From positions 372,001 to 436,000 of the forward strand of contig NZ_CP113529.1 of assembly GCF_026723865.1 (NCBI RefSeq): a stretch of DNA of 64,000 bases, given 5' to 3'. The notes below the pieces were generated by a model. The model searched no databases and was not told where the DNA came from. It saw nothing but the letters and a program-made list of their open reading frames with translations. Shown piece after piece: positions 24,506 to 33,569 of the stretch. The stretch's first letter is position 1; every line of letters begins with the position of its first letter. Both the position numbers and the translations under genes were made by a program. This DNA comes from Mycobacterium sp. Aquia_216. GTDB taxonomy: Bacteria; Actinomycetota; Actinomycetes; Mycobacteriales; Mycobacteriaceae.

Positions 24506-24536
24506 TTGTCGCGACTCAACTATGATCAGCCATTCC
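24434..24536 (+). repeat. Duplicated regulatory-type segment, copy A
   Basis: Bases 24434-24472 (core CATTGTCAGTCCAGTTTTG) match 38140-38179 with three substitutions and one single-base indel, and similarity resumes through GTCAA-GAA, AAG-CGCCGT, CGCGA-TCAACT and CATTCC up to 24536. Copy A covers the promoter, RBS region and first codons of the peroxiredoxin gene. Copy B has about 20 extra bases in the middle and lies upstream of an unrelated hydrolase. Confidence 0.7.
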
Positions 24537-24991
24537 CCGCGCTCGTCGTTCAGGCCGTCGGCGGCTCTACGATGTCTCTGCCCGGCGACCTAGGCGGCTC
24601 GTACGGCGTCATCTTGATCTACCGTGGGTCCTGGTGCCCATACTGCAATGCCCAGCTCTCCGCCTTCTCGCGTGCACTTGACGCACTGAGTGAACTCAAC
24701 GTCAAGGTCGTCGCGTTTTCTGTCGATGATGAGGACACGTCTGCCGAGCTCGTCGCCAAGCGTAGGTTGCGCTTTCCCATCGGCCATAGCGTCGACGCCG
24801 AAAAGGTCGCCGCGGCGACAGGTGCTTACGTCAACGACGATCCGGTCTATCTGCAATCGACCGGCTTCATCCTGGCACCTGACGGAAAGGTTCGCCTCGC
24901 CGTGTACTCGAGCGGAGCCATTGGACGCTTGGTCGCCGACGACGTCGTCGGCTTCGTCCGGTATCTGACCGAGCATTCGGAAACGCGATGA
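24506..24991 (+). CDS. Peroxiredoxin-like (AhpC/TSA) protein
   Basis: 161 aa, apparently from TTG 24506 (MSRLNYDQPFPAL). GGAAGGC about 7 bp upstream fits a ribosome-binding site; no in-frame ATG or GTG lies closer to the conserved start. The active-site region is YRGSWCPYCNAQLSAF, with the peroxidatic Cys in a CPYC context as in bacterioferritin-comigratory/AhpC-like proteins; VVAFSVDDEDTSAELVAKRRLRFPIGHS and STGFILAPDGKVRLA complete the thioredoxin fold. It would reduce peroxides using a thiol donor. A GcvH-like lipoyl protein and an Lpd-like flavoprotein lie 2-5 kb downstream on the same strand. Confidence 0.85.
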   Translation: MSRLNYDQPFPALVVQAVGGSTMSLPGDLGGSYGVILIYRGSWCPYCNAQLSAFSRALDALSELNVKVVAFSVDDEDTSAELVAKRRLRFPIGHSVDAEKVAAATGAYVNDDPVYLQSTGFILAPDGKVRLAVYSSGAIGRLVADDVVGFVRYLTEHSETR

Positions 24992-25230
24992 GTGGCGCCG
25001 AACAGCGCCGCGGTTCGCGCCGTCAACGTTGCAGCACAACGAAAGCAAACAGGAAGGACGTTGCAGAGCAGCCCCAGCCATAGGCTTCCCGATCCTGATA
25101 CGGGGGTGGTCGGGGTCTCGATTCCACTCCCGGGCGCGCGGCAGGTCTTGGATGTATTCCCGAACACCCACACAAGATCCCTGTAACCCATTCGGGTCCA
25201 ACGTAATTCGACTACGAAGGCAAAAGGTCC

Positions 25231-26421
25231 ATGTCTGACAGACCGTGTACGCGGCACGACTCTCTTTTCGGCTCGACGTCCATCGGGAATGTTGAGATGA
25301 CGAACCGTATCGCCCTGGCGCCGATGACACGGGTAAGCGCTACAGCCGACGGGCTTCCCACCGAGCGGATTGGGCACTACTACCGCGCTTTCGCCGACGG
25401 TGGATTTGCCTTGTTGCTCACCGAAGGTCTTTATATCGATGACCAGACCAGCCAGGGTTATTTCTTCCAGCCTGGCATCGCAAATTCCGCTCACGCCGTG
25501 GCGTGGAGGCGCGTAGTCGAGGGTGTCCACGCCTCCGGGTCGAAGTTCTTTGCCCAACTAATGCACGCGGGCAGCCAGTCGCAAGGCAATTCGTACACCT
25601 CCACCACTTGGGGGCCCTCGGCTGTACGTCCCAAAGGCGAGCAACTGGCTATGTACCGCGGGTCGGGCCCGTTCCAGATGCCCGAAGCGATGACCGCTGA
25701 GCAGATCGGGCAGGTCCGCGCCGCGTTCGTCAACGCGGCGCGGTTAGCACGGGATGCGGGGTTCGACGGTGTTGAGATCCACGGCGCCAACGGATACTTG
25801 CTAGACGCATTTCTCACCGACTATATGAACGCCCGCACCGACCGCTACGGGGGGAACGTCGCCAACCGAATTCGGTTGGCCACCGAAGTCTGTGGTGATG
25901 TGGCGGCTGCAGTAGGCGCGGACATCGCCGTCGGTATCCGAATTTCCCAGGGAAAAGTTTCAGACAACCATTATCGGTGGGCGGGCCGCGAGGATGACGC
26001 AGCCACGATATTCACTGCGCTGGCCGCCACCGGTATCGACTACATCCATACCACCGAATACCATGCCCTGGCACCGGCTTTCGAGGGCACTGAAACGTCG
26101 CTGGCGGAGTTCGCCAAGCACTACAGCGGGCTAACGATCATCGCCAACGGCCACCTCGACGACCCTCGCGACGCAGCAACGATCATCGACTCCGGCACTG
26201 CCGATGTCATCGCCCTGGCCAAGCCCGCTCTGGCCACTCGGGATTGGCCGCACCGCGTACGAACGGGCCAACCGCTATCACCTGACCTGCCCGCTGATCT
26301 GTTCGGTCCCATAGCGAACCTAAAAGACTGGGAGGTCGCCGGACCGCCGGGCGTAATCGGCCCCCAAGATCACCAAATCAGTCACGAGGAACCCAAACAT
26401 GCAGGGAAACTGCGAAATTGA
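25231..26421 (+). CDS. Old yellow enzyme family NAD(P)H:flavin oxidoreductase
   Basis: 396 aa from ATG 25231. FMN-dependent TIM barrel: NRIALAPMTRVSATADGLP at the start, QLMHAGSQS, GVEIHGANGYLLDAFLTDY and NARTDRYGGNVANRIRL, the conserved second half with the substrate-binding residues, then ANGHLDDPRDAATII for FMN phosphate. Enzymes of this class reduce activated C=C bonds of enones, nitro groups or nitrate esters. It lies between the two peroxiredoxin-like genes. A 239-bp non-coding gap separates it from the first. Confidence 0.92.
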   Translation: MSDRPCTRHDSLFGSTSIGNVEMTNRIALAPMTRVSATADGLPTERIGHYYRAFADGGFALLLTEGLYIDDQTSQGYFFQPGIANSAHAVAWRRVVEGVHASGSKFFAQLMHAGSQSQGNSYTSTTWGPSAVRPKGEQLAMYRGSGPFQMPEAMTAEQIGQVRAAFVNAARLARDAGFDGVEIHGANGYLLDAFLTDYMNARTDRYGGNVANRIRLATEVCGDVAAAVGADIAVGIRISQGKVSDNHYRWAGREDDAATIFTALAATGIDYIHTTEYHALAPAFEGTETSLAEFAKHYSGLTIIANGHLDDPRDAATIIDSGTADVIALAKPALATRDWPHRVRTGQPLSPDLPADLFGPIANLKDWEVAGPPGVIGPQDHQISHEEPKHAGKLRN

Positions 26422-26493
26422 GGCAGCGCTGCAACGGTAATGGCGCCGAGCTTGGGCCCACCTGTTAGTCGAATAGATCGAAGGAGCGCGTCT

Positions 26494-27078
26494 GTGCGAG
26501 ACGACATTGTTCCGGGTGCGGTGTTCCCGGACTACGAGCTGACCGATCACAATAAAGTCCGGCGACGCCTGAGTGAACTGCAAAGAATTGACCCGATGGT
26601 CCTGTTACTCTCGCGCGGGCACTTCTGTCCCAAGGACCACCAGCAGCACCTCGAGTTGTCAGCCAACTTCTCCAAAATCGCGGTGGCGTACACGGCAATC
26701 GTCACGATTTCAACAGACAGCATCGTGGAGACCGCGGAGTTCCGCGCATCCGTTGGGGCGCAATGGACTTTCCTTTCCGACGCCGGACGTAAGATTCAAA
26801 AGGACCTCCAGATCCAGGAGTACACCGACCCCCATCACGACCCCATGGTCCCGCACACGTTCGTCCTGAAGCCCGGCTTGGTGATCCACAGAATCTATAA
26901 CGGCTACTGGTTTTGGGGCCGGCCGTCGTTCGAGGACCTGCGCCGCGATCTTCGCGACGTGATGCGAGAACTTCGCCCCGACTGGGACCCTTTTGCCCCC
27001 GGGCTTCGTGAGGCCTGGGACGCCGGGGATCGGTCAAGGCACTACCCGTATTACCCGTCTGCGAATTCAGGGGGGTGA
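26494..27078 (+). CDS. Peroxiredoxin-like thioredoxin-fold protein
   Basis: 194 aa from GTG 26494 with AAGGAG about 10 bp upstream; an in-frame ATG at 26440 lacks an RBS. Thioredoxin fold with PGAVFPDYELTDHNKVRRRLSEL and LLLSRGHFCPKDHQQHLELS, where the single Cys occupies the peroxidatic position; VAYTAIVTISTDSIVETAEFR follows. C-terminal HTFVLKPGLVIHRIYNGYWFWGRPS is typical of a mycobacterial peroxiredoxin-like subfamily. No resolving Cys is evident, so a 1-Cys mechanism or a non-peroxidase role is likely. Confidence 0.8.
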   Translation: MRDDIVPGAVFPDYELTDHNKVRRRLSELQRIDPMVLLLSRGHFCPKDHQQHLELSANFSKIAVAYTAIVTISTDSIVETAEFRASVGAQWTFLSDAGRKIQKDLQIQEYTDPHHDPMVPHTFVLKPGLVIHRIYNGYWFWGRPSFEDLRRDLRDVMRELRPDWDPFAPGLREAWDAGDRSRHYPYYPSANSGG

Positions 27079-27289
27079 GTCATCCTGTGCGACTGACGAC
27101 TTAGGGATCGACACAAACTCGGGTTTAGCGATCACTCGCACTCTAGATCGCGCTATCGAATGCGCACATCGGCAGCGCCAAGGTTGTAAAGCGATCCGAT
27201 CCGATGTAGCCGCGTGGACCCAAAGAGCAATGATCCCGGCCGTTCAAATCAATTCAACCCCGGGTTACCAGCCGGGGCCGAGGAGGGTA

Positions 27290-27685
27290 ATGACCACATT
27301 CCCAGCAGAGCTGAGCTACACCGAGGAGCACGAGTGGGTGCAACGCATCGGCAATGACGCCGTACGGGTTGGCATCACTGACTATGCGCAGTCTGCGCTC
27401 GGCGATGTCGTATTTGTCCAGCTGCCCGATGTCGGCTCCGATGTGACGACGGGTGAGTCCTTCGGCGAGGTGGAGTCCACCAAGTCCGTGTCCGATCTCT
27501 ACTCCCCCGTCACCGCGAAAGTCAGTGCTGTCAACGGCAATCTGGAGACGAATCCAAGCCTTATGAACTCAGATCCCTACGGAGCGGGCTGGCTGATCGA
27601 GCTGCAGACCGACGCCATAACGCTCGACGCGGCCCTTGGCGAGCTGTGGAATGTGGATGCCTATCGCGCACACGTCGCGGACTGA
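27290..27685 (+). CDS. gcvH: GcvH-like lipoyl carrier protein
   Basis: 131 aa from ATG 27290 preceded by GAGGAGGG. Complete glycine cleavage H protein architecture: YTEEHEWVQ, VGITDYAQSALGDVVFVQLPDVG, and the lipoylation loop GEVESTKSVSDLYSPV containing the acceptor Lys, then NSDPYGAGWLIELQ. A normal H protein shuttles the aminomethyl group in glycine cleavage, but no gcvP or gcvT accompanies it. Instead an Lpd-like flavoprotein follows 243 bp downstream, with peroxiredoxin-like genes upstream, suggesting a dedicated electron carrier (inference). Confidence 0.92.
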   Translation: MTTFPAELSYTEEHEWVQRIGNDAVRVGITDYAQSALGDVVFVQLPDVGSDVTTGESFGEVESTKSVSDLYSPVTAKVSAVNGNLETNPSLMNSDPYGAGWLIELQTDAITLDAALGELWNVDAYRAHVAD

Positions 27686-27928
27686 ACAGTCCCAAGGGCG
27701 GCAGAGCGGACTCGGGGAAGGGCATGCGGCATCCAGATCGACTGGCGCGCAGCGCCATCGGCAAGAGCGCACGTTTCCGCGCCGGTACCCCGCTCACCAA
27801 CCCAGCACTCCCTACCGATGGTGTTTGCGCCGCGCGCATCCCGCCGATGGCCAGTAAACCTTCGAGGGCGCGTCCACACCACACGACCATGAAGCGAACC
27901 CACCCAGTGGACACAGGAGATAACACCA

Positions 27929-29419
27929 ATGAACGCATCGGCAGCCGCCCAGGCGGCAGAAGCCACCGACCGGGATCGCATCTACGATGTCGTCGTCGTA
28001 GGCGCGGGCCCGGTTGGCATCAATGCAGCTGGCCGAGTCCGAGCAGGGGGTCTGTCTGTGGCCTTAATCGAGCGTGAACTTGTCGGCGGTGAATGCCGAC
28101 ACTGGGGGTGCATCCCGAGCAAGGCATTGTTGCGGCCGGTGCTGGCATTGGCCGATGCCCGCCGTGTCGAGGGCTCACGCGAGGCAGTCACCGGATCAGT
28201 CTCAGCGTCAGGAGTTTTTGCTAGACGCGACCGCTATGTGACCAATTGGGACGACACTCCCATGGCTGATGCGGTTGCCGGTATGGGGGTCGACCTCTTC
28301 CGCGGACACGGTCGACTCGACGGACCTTGCCGAGTTGGGGTCACAACCTTCGACGGAGCGGTGCTCGGGCTCACCGCTCGACACGGCGTGATGATCTGCA
28401 CCGGCAGCAGTGCGATGGTGCCCGATGTGCCCGGTGTAGCTGAAGCGAAACCGTGGACGAACCGCAGGGCAACTGACAGCAGTTCGGTGCCGCGTCGGCT
28501 AGCTATCGTAGGTTCCGGTGGGGTCGCTACGGAGATGGCGACCGCATGGCAGGGCCTGGGGTCGGCGGTTACTCTGCTGTCGCGCGGTGCCAGCCTGCTC
28601 CCGCGCATGGAACCCTTCGTCGGTGAGTACGTCGCGCGGGGACTCACCGAGGCCGGTGTGGACATCCGCACCAGAGTGTCGGTCGCCGCACTGCACCGGT
28701 CCCACGATGCCGGTCCTGTCCGGGTGGTGCTCGACAACGGTGATGAGATCGAAGTCGACGAAATCCTTTGCGCCACAGGTCGAGTACCTAACACCGCCGA
28801 CATCGGATTGGAGACCGTGGGCCTCCAACCAAGCGTTTGGATCGATGTCGACGACACATGCCTCGTGCGCGGTGTCGACGGTGAATGGCTCTACGCACTC
28901 GGAGATGCCAACCACAGAGCGCTGTTGACCCACCAGGGTATGTACCAGGCACGCATTGCTGCTGCAGGACTCGGTGCCCGGGCCCACGGCAAAGCGGTAG
29001 ATACAGCACCCTGGGGTCAGCATGTCGCAACCGCTGACAATCTCGCTGTCCCTCAGGCATTTTTCACCGATCCTGAAGCCGGCTCAGTGGGACTGACTGT
29101 GGCACAGGCTCACGAAGGCGGTTATCGGTTCACCACGGTTGACGTGGATATGGGTCAATCGGTGCCGGGAGCTAACCTCTTCGCCGATGGATACGTCGGG
29201 TGGGCGCGCATGCTCGTCGACCTAGATCAGGGTTACATCCTCGGTGTGACCATGGTCGGCCCAGGAGTCACCGAGTTACTGCATTCGGCCACCATCGCCG
29301 TTGCCGGACAGCTAACGATTGACCGGTTGTGGCATGCGGTACCGTGCTTTCCCACCCTCAGTGAGGTGTGGTTGCGTCTCGTCGAGGCTTATCGGGATAG
29401 TCCTGGTGCGACGACATAG
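27929..29419 (+). CDS. Class I pyridine nucleotide-disulfide oxidoreductase (Lpd/MerA-like)
   Basis: 496 aa from ATG 27929, with ACAGGAG upstream. FAD-binding DVVVVGAGPVGINAAGRVRAGG near residue 20, redox disulfide in GGECRHWGCIPSKALLRP (C-x4-C), NAD-binding LAIVGSGGVATEMATAW, second FAD motif LYALGDANHRALL and a dimerisation domain ending PCFPTLSEVWLRLVEAY. The usual catalytic dyad HPTxxE reads FPTLSE, so the active-site His is replaced by Phe while Glu is kept. It may oxidise dihydrolipoamide on the neighbouring GcvH-like protein or reduce another acceptor; the His loss argues for altered chemistry. Confidence 0.85.
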   Translation: MNASAAAQAAEATDRDRIYDVVVVGAGPVGINAAGRVRAGGLSVALIERELVGGECRHWGCIPSKALLRPVLALADARRVEGSREAVTGSVSASGVFARRDRYVTNWDDTPMADAVAGMGVDLFRGHGRLDGPCRVGVTTFDGAVLGLTARHGVMICTGSSAMVPDVPGVAEAKPWTNRRATDSSSVPRRLAIVGSGGVATEMATAWQGLGSAVTLLSRGASLLPRMEPFVGEYVARGLTEAGVDIRTRVSVAALHRSHDAGPVRVVLDNGDEIEVDEILCATGRVPNTADIGLETVGLQPSVWIDVDDTCLVRGVDGEWLYALGDANHRALLTHQGMYQARIAAAGLGARAHGKAVDTAPWGQHVATADNLAVPQAFFTDPEAGSVGLTVAQAHEGGYRFTTVDVDMGQSVPGANLFADGYVGWARMLVDLDQGYILGVTMVGPGVTELLHSATIAVAGQLTIDRLWHAVPCFPTLSEVWLRLVEAYRDSPGATT

Positions 29420-29635
29420 CAGCTCGGAGACAACTGTCTTCTATGGGCGGCGTGGCTACGCATCGCGACATCATTCAGCTGGTGAGTGCTTGCCGTGGTG
29501 AGCGCCCTCAGAGCCGTTTGCCGCCGATGTTATAGTGAAATTGTCTGTGTCTTAAGCGAATTCGTGATCCGGTTCCGCGTAGTTATACATACCCGGAGGG
29601 ATCGCCCCATTCAATTTGGAAAGGCTGAGGTATTT

Positions 29636-30547
29636 ATGGACAAGTGGACCACCTCGGACATTCCCGACCAGTCCGGCCGGGTCGCCGTCATCACCGGAGC
29701 CAACACCGGCCTGGGCTACGAAACCGCCGCCGCGCTCGCCGAACGCGGCGCCCATGTGGTGCTGGCGGTACGCAACCTCGACAAGGGCAAGGACGCGGCC
29801 GCACGCATCACCGCCCAAAGCCCACACGCCGACGTCGCGCTGCAGGAGCTCGACCTGACGTCGCTGGAGGCCATCCGCGGCGCCGCAGACCAGCTGCGGT
29901 CCGCGCACGACCGCATCGACCTGCTGATCAACAACGCCGGGGTGATGTGGACGCCGAAGTCGACCACCAAGGACGGCTTCGAGCTGCAATTCGGCACCAA
30001 CCACCTGGGCCACTTCGCGTTGACCGGCCTGCTGCTGGACCGGCTGCTGCCGGTTCCCGGTTCCCGGATCGTGACGGTCAGCAGCATCGGCCACCGCATC
30101 CGCGCCGACATTCACTTCGACGACCTGCAGTGGGAGCGCAGCTACAGCCGGGTCGGAGCCTACGGTCAGTCCAAACTCGCCAACCTGCTGTTCACCTACG
30201 AACTGCAGCGACGGCTCGCGCCGCATGGGACGACGATCGCCGCGGCCGCCCACCCCGGCGGCTCCCGAACCGAGCTGACCCGCAACCTGCCGCCGCTGAT
30301 TGCGCGTGCGTCATCCCTGATCGAACCGCTCTTCCAGGGAGCCGACATGGGCGCGCTTCCCACGCTGCGCGCCGCAACCGACCCAGGCGTGTTGGGCGGC
30401 CAGTACTTCGGCCCCGATGGCTTCGGCGAACAGCAGGGCTACCCCAAGGTCGTGGCATCCAGCGACAAGTCGCACGACCTGGACGTGCAGCGCCGGTTGT
30501 GGACGGTCTCCGAGCAGCTCACCGGCGTGGTCTATCCGATCAGCTAG
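29636..30547 (+). CDS. Short-chain dehydrogenase/reductase (retinol-dehydrogenase-like)
   Basis: 303 aa from ATG 29636; AAGGCTGAGG precedes it and an upstream in-frame start at 29486 adds a non-conserved leader. SDR motifs: TGANTGLGYETAAALAERG, LINNAGVMW, catalytic Ser in VTVSSIGH, Tyr-x-x-x-Lys in AYGQSKLANLLF and AAHPGGSRTEL. The longer C-terminal part resembles the RDH/WWOX-like group that is common in mycobacteria and acts on lipophilic alcohols. Base composition is more typically mycobacterial than its neighbours. Substrate unknown. Confidence 0.9.
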   Translation: MDKWTTSDIPDQSGRVAVITGANTGLGYETAAALAERGAHVVLAVRNLDKGKDAAARITAQSPHADVALQELDLTSLEAIRGAADQLRSAHDRIDLLINNAGVMWTPKSTTKDGFELQFGTNHLGHFALTGLLLDRLLPVPGSRIVTVSSIGHRIRADIHFDDLQWERSYSRVGAYGQSKLANLLFTYELQRRLAPHGTTIAAAAHPGGSRTELTRNLPPLIARASSLIEPLFQGADMGALPTLRAATDPGVLGGQYFGPDGFGEQQGYPKVVASSDKSHDLDVQRRLWTVSEQLTGVVYPIS

Positions 30548-30846
30548 TGTCGTGAACCATTAATTCGGTCGCCGTAATTGCCGGTGCTGGCGAGGATTTG
30601 GTCAGAATCCGCCCAAGCTAGGCAGCCGGTCGACGAGATGAACTCCTGATCCAATGGGCGCTGCGGCGGCGATGGTCGGTACGCGGGTGCTTAAGGATGC
30701 CTTGCCACCAACTGGGTTGTGCTGCAGCACAGTTATTACAAATAGTGAACGACAGGTCAAACCGACCCAACTCTAACCGGGTAAAGCAAAACGGACTTGT
30801 CATTGGCGGTCGTCTTCGGCAGGTTCGGTATGGGACACTAGGAGGC

Positions 30847-31308
30847 ATGAGTAAGCGCGTCGACCATCTCACATTCGTTGAGCGAGTTGTGATTTCACGT
30901 ATCGTCTGGGTGCATAACCTCCTCTACCAAAAGACACGCGGCCACTTCGGGCACCACATGCCCGGCATGCCACCCAGTCTGCTATTGCACACATCGGGTG
31001 CAAAAACGGGAATTCCTCGCACTGTAGCCCTCACCTATGCGCGCGACGGCGTGGACTTTCTAGTGGTGGCTTCCTGGGCAGGCTCGCCGGTCGCACCTGG
31101 CTGGTATCACAATTTAATTAGGAATCCGGTGGCACACATCAACGTCGGCAGACAACGAATCCCTGTGATAGCACAGGCAATACTTCCCGGACAGTCCGAC
31201 TACGATCGGTTGTGGCGGATCGTAAATGATAACTACGCAAACCGTTACGACATCTACCAGCAGCGCACGACGCGGCCTATTCCGATCGTGCGCTTGGCGC
31301 CGGCCTGA
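30847..31308 (+). CDS. Ddn-like deazaflavin (F420)-dependent nitroreductase family protein
   Basis: 153 aa from ATG 30847 with AGGAGG six bases upstream. Contains LLLHTSGAKTGIPRTVALTY, VVASWAGSPVAPGWYHNLIRNPVAHINVG and the C-terminal NRYDIYQQRTTRPIPIVRL, all diagnostic of the F420-dependent quinone reductase/Ddn family specific to actinobacteria. It would use reduced F420 to reduce quinones or nitroaromatics. It stands alone, 299 bp after the SDR gene; no other gene is visible in that gap. Confidence 0.9.
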   Translation: MSKRVDHLTFVERVVISRIVWVHNLLYQKTRGHFGHHMPGMPPSLLLHTSGAKTGIPRTVALTYARDGVDFLVVASWAGSPVAPGWYHNLIRNPVAHINVGRQRIPVIAQAILPGQSDYDRLWRIVNDNYANRYDIYQQRTTRPIPIVRLAPA

Positions 31309-31943
31309 ATCAGTCGGAAGCCACAAGCGCTGCGGCAGTGGCACCCGCAGCGAAGAAGGGCGCCGGCTTTGTCGATTCAGAACGTTGGCACACGATAGCC
31401 GTACGCGTTCCAGTGATTGGCGCTACGCGACCTCGAGAACCTCCGCGCCGGTCTGGCAACTCGACCAGCCGGCCCCGCAGCAGGGCCTGAAATCCGGCAA
31501 CCGCTGGAGTACAAACAGATGCCGCCGCGGAGTGGCTGGAGTTTAAATACCATCACCTGCAACACCTTTAACAGAGAATAGCAAAGCTAGGTTCGCGTGT
31601 TTGTCAAGGCCCAGGGCCGCCTCGTTTGGCTCGCGATGCCGCCCCAGGGACGCTGCCGGCTTGGGTCGTTGAGTCACGGGCAGTCAACGGCAGCAGGACA
31701 AGCGTGTTTCACGCTGCTGGGGTGATGGGCAGGTTCTGCGCCGATGAAGCTTGTCCGGTTGCGGGTGCAAAACTTCCAGTCCAATGGGTCGATATCTCGC
31801 GCCATCGCGTTGCGCAACGTCATGTTTGTGCCCGGGACCTAACGGCGCGGCGGAGGAATGTACTCCAGTCGTGTGACGTCTTGGCCGCGACTTGGCCGTC
31901 CTCAGGTGTCGACGGCTGTAGCAGCGATGCCGAATGCGTTCGG
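31309..31943. other. 635-bp stretch without a supported gene
   Basis: Open frames here are short, on both strands and without RBS or family resemblance. It lies between the convergent ends of the Ddn-like gene (+) and the MDR gene (-). I see no repeat, RNA gene or clear terminator in it. Confidence 0.5.
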
Positions 31944-32987
31944 TTACAGCGTAATTCCTGAAGGTCCTGAGTGTGGCAACTGAACGACGGCTTGGCCGAA
32001 ATTCTCGCCGGCGAGTACGGCCAGAAGGGCATCTGGAGCACTCTCGAGTCCATGCCAAGTCTGTGTGGCGCTTCTGATTGTGCCATCGGTGAGCCAATCG
32101 CTGAGCTGGTTGCGACCCTGCGCCCACTCGTGTGCGTAGTCGGCGGTCAGAAACCCCTCGAGTCGAAGGCTCTTGTTGATTAGGTACTGGGGGATGCCGC
32201 GGGGGCCGGGTTGGACGAGATTATCGTCTTTCTGGTCGTATTGTGCTGTGGCGCCGCAACATACGATGCGACCGTGTGGTCTCATCAGTGGCAACATACT
32301 AGTGAGAACATCTCCTGCGATGTTGTCGAAGTACACGGCTACACCGGATGGTCCGCAGGCTGCGCGGAGGTCTTCGTGAAAGTTCGGGTGGCGGTGGTTG
32401 ACCGTGTGGGTGAAGTTGAATTCGTTTTCCAGCCTGCGATTCTTATCATCTGAACCAGTAATACCTACGACGCGGGCACCGGCATGGTGAGCGATCTGTC
32501 CGGCTAAGTGACCTACACCGCCAGCGGCTGCCGAGATCACGACGGTCTCACCTGGTTGCGGCCCGCCGATGCGGATCATTCCGTAGTACGCGGTGAGGCC
32601 ATTGAGCCCGAGTACACCGAGATTGTGGATGAGGGGATGGCCAGCGACGACCGGTAGCGCTTGGGCCATTGGGACGACGGAGTACTCCTCCCAGAAACCG
32701 TAACTCATCACCGACGAACCTAGTGCGGGTCCTCCGGCGCAGGTCACGACCACGTCACCGACGACCGCGCATAGGATGCCGTCACCGACGTTAGTTTGGT
32801 CGAACCCGGTAGTGCTCGTCATCACTGCTCGCGCGGCAGGAGCAATCTGAATGTAGATGACCTTCAAGACGACGTGATCGTCGGGAACGTCAGTGATCGT
32901 TGTGCTCACGAATTTGAAGTCGTGGTGCTGAATTGGTCCCTCCGGCCGCTTTGCGAGTACCACGCGTCGGCTGAGCAGCGGGTTCAT
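31944..32987 (-). CDS. NADP-dependent MDR-family reductase (LTB4 dehydrogenase-like)
   Basis: 347 aa from ATG 32987 with GGAAAGGACG upstream; an upstream frame to 33104 is not conserved. Opens NPLLSRRVVLAKRPEGPIQ, typical for the zinc-free leukotriene B4 12-hydroxydehydrogenase/2-alkenal reductase group, then GLNGLTAYYGMIRIGGPQPGETVVISAAAGGVGHLAGQIA with the nucleotide-binding motif, VVGITGSDDK and VAVYFDNIAGDVL. It would reduce a C=C or oxidise an alcohol with NADP(H). It follows the cupin/monooxygenase cluster on the same strand after 113 bp. Confidence 0.9.
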   Translation of the reverse strand: MNPLLSRRVVLAKRPEGPIQHHDFKFVSTTITDVPDDHVVLKVIYIQIAPAARAVMTSTTGFDQTNVGDGILCAVVGDVVVTCAGGPALGSSVMSYGFWEEYSVVPMAQALPVVAGHPLIHNLGVLGLNGLTAYYGMIRIGGPQPGETVVISAAAGGVGHLAGQIAHHAGARVVGITGSDDKNRRLENEFNFTHTVNHRHPNFHEDLRAACGPSGVAVYFDNIAGDVLTSMLPLMRPHGRIVCCGATAQYDQKDDNLVQPGPRGIPQYLINKSLRLEGFLTADYAHEWAQGRNQLSDWLTDGTIRSATQTWHGLESAPDALLAVLAGENFGQAVVQLPHSGPSGITL

Positions 32988-33100
32988 GCACGTCCTTTCC
33001 CGGAGGCTGTAGGAGTTCCAGCGGTTTGGTCCGGCGGCGGTGTATTGCAGAGTCGTGCGCGGGGGGAACGACTTCGAGCAGAAACGCCCCGCTGCTCTTG

Positions 33101-33544
33101 TCAAACTGGTATCGAGTCGATGGGCAGCGGCGTGTTGGCGCTGTCTAGATGTTCCACTGTGGTGAAGACCAAGTGGGAATCGCCGATGTTCTCGATGTCA
33201 TGAAGCAGATAGTCGCCAGGCCCGAAGTGGAAGTGCCTGGTTTCGCCGGCGAGATAGGTGACCTCGCGTGTGGCCCCGTCGAATGTGTGTTGGCGGCTGC
33301 GTCCGGCGGTAACGGCTGTCCAGAAGTAGTCGAGCACGTGGCGGTGGGCGTGCCAGCGTTGTCCGGGCGCAAGTCGGACCTCCCACACCCGGACTCTCGC
33401 GTTCTGGCTGAGTAGCCGCGACCCGACGTGCCCGTCGTGCGCGTGCTCGTCGAATTCGGTCTTGAGCCACTCTGGCCAGCCGTCGAAGTGCTCGGCGACT
33501 AGCTCGCCGGCCAACGGCGAATTGGGCAGGTCGTTATCAGTCAT
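33101..33544 (-). CDS. Cupin-domain protein
   Basis: 147 aa from ATG 33544. The beta-barrel pattern RVRVWEVRLAPGQRWHAHRHVLDYFWTAV gives the cupin HxH metal-binding motif, and FGPGDYLLHDIENIGDSHLVFTTVEH supplies the second motif. Small mononuclear cupins near monooxygenases may be dioxygenases, isomerases or ligand sensors; none can be singled out. It is 25 bp downstream of the FAD-dependent monooxygenase gene, probably in one operon running leftward from 36543. Confidence 0.8.
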   Translation of the reverse strand: MTDNDLPNSPLAGELVAEHFDGWPEWLKTEFDEHAHDGHVGSRLLSQNARVRVWEVRLAPGQRWHAHRHVLDYFWTAVTAGRSRQHTFDGATREVTYLAGETRHFHFGPGDYLLHDIENIGDSHLVFTTVEHLDSANTPLPIDSIPV

Positions 33545-33569
33545 GGTTTTTCTTTCATGGGGAAGGTAT

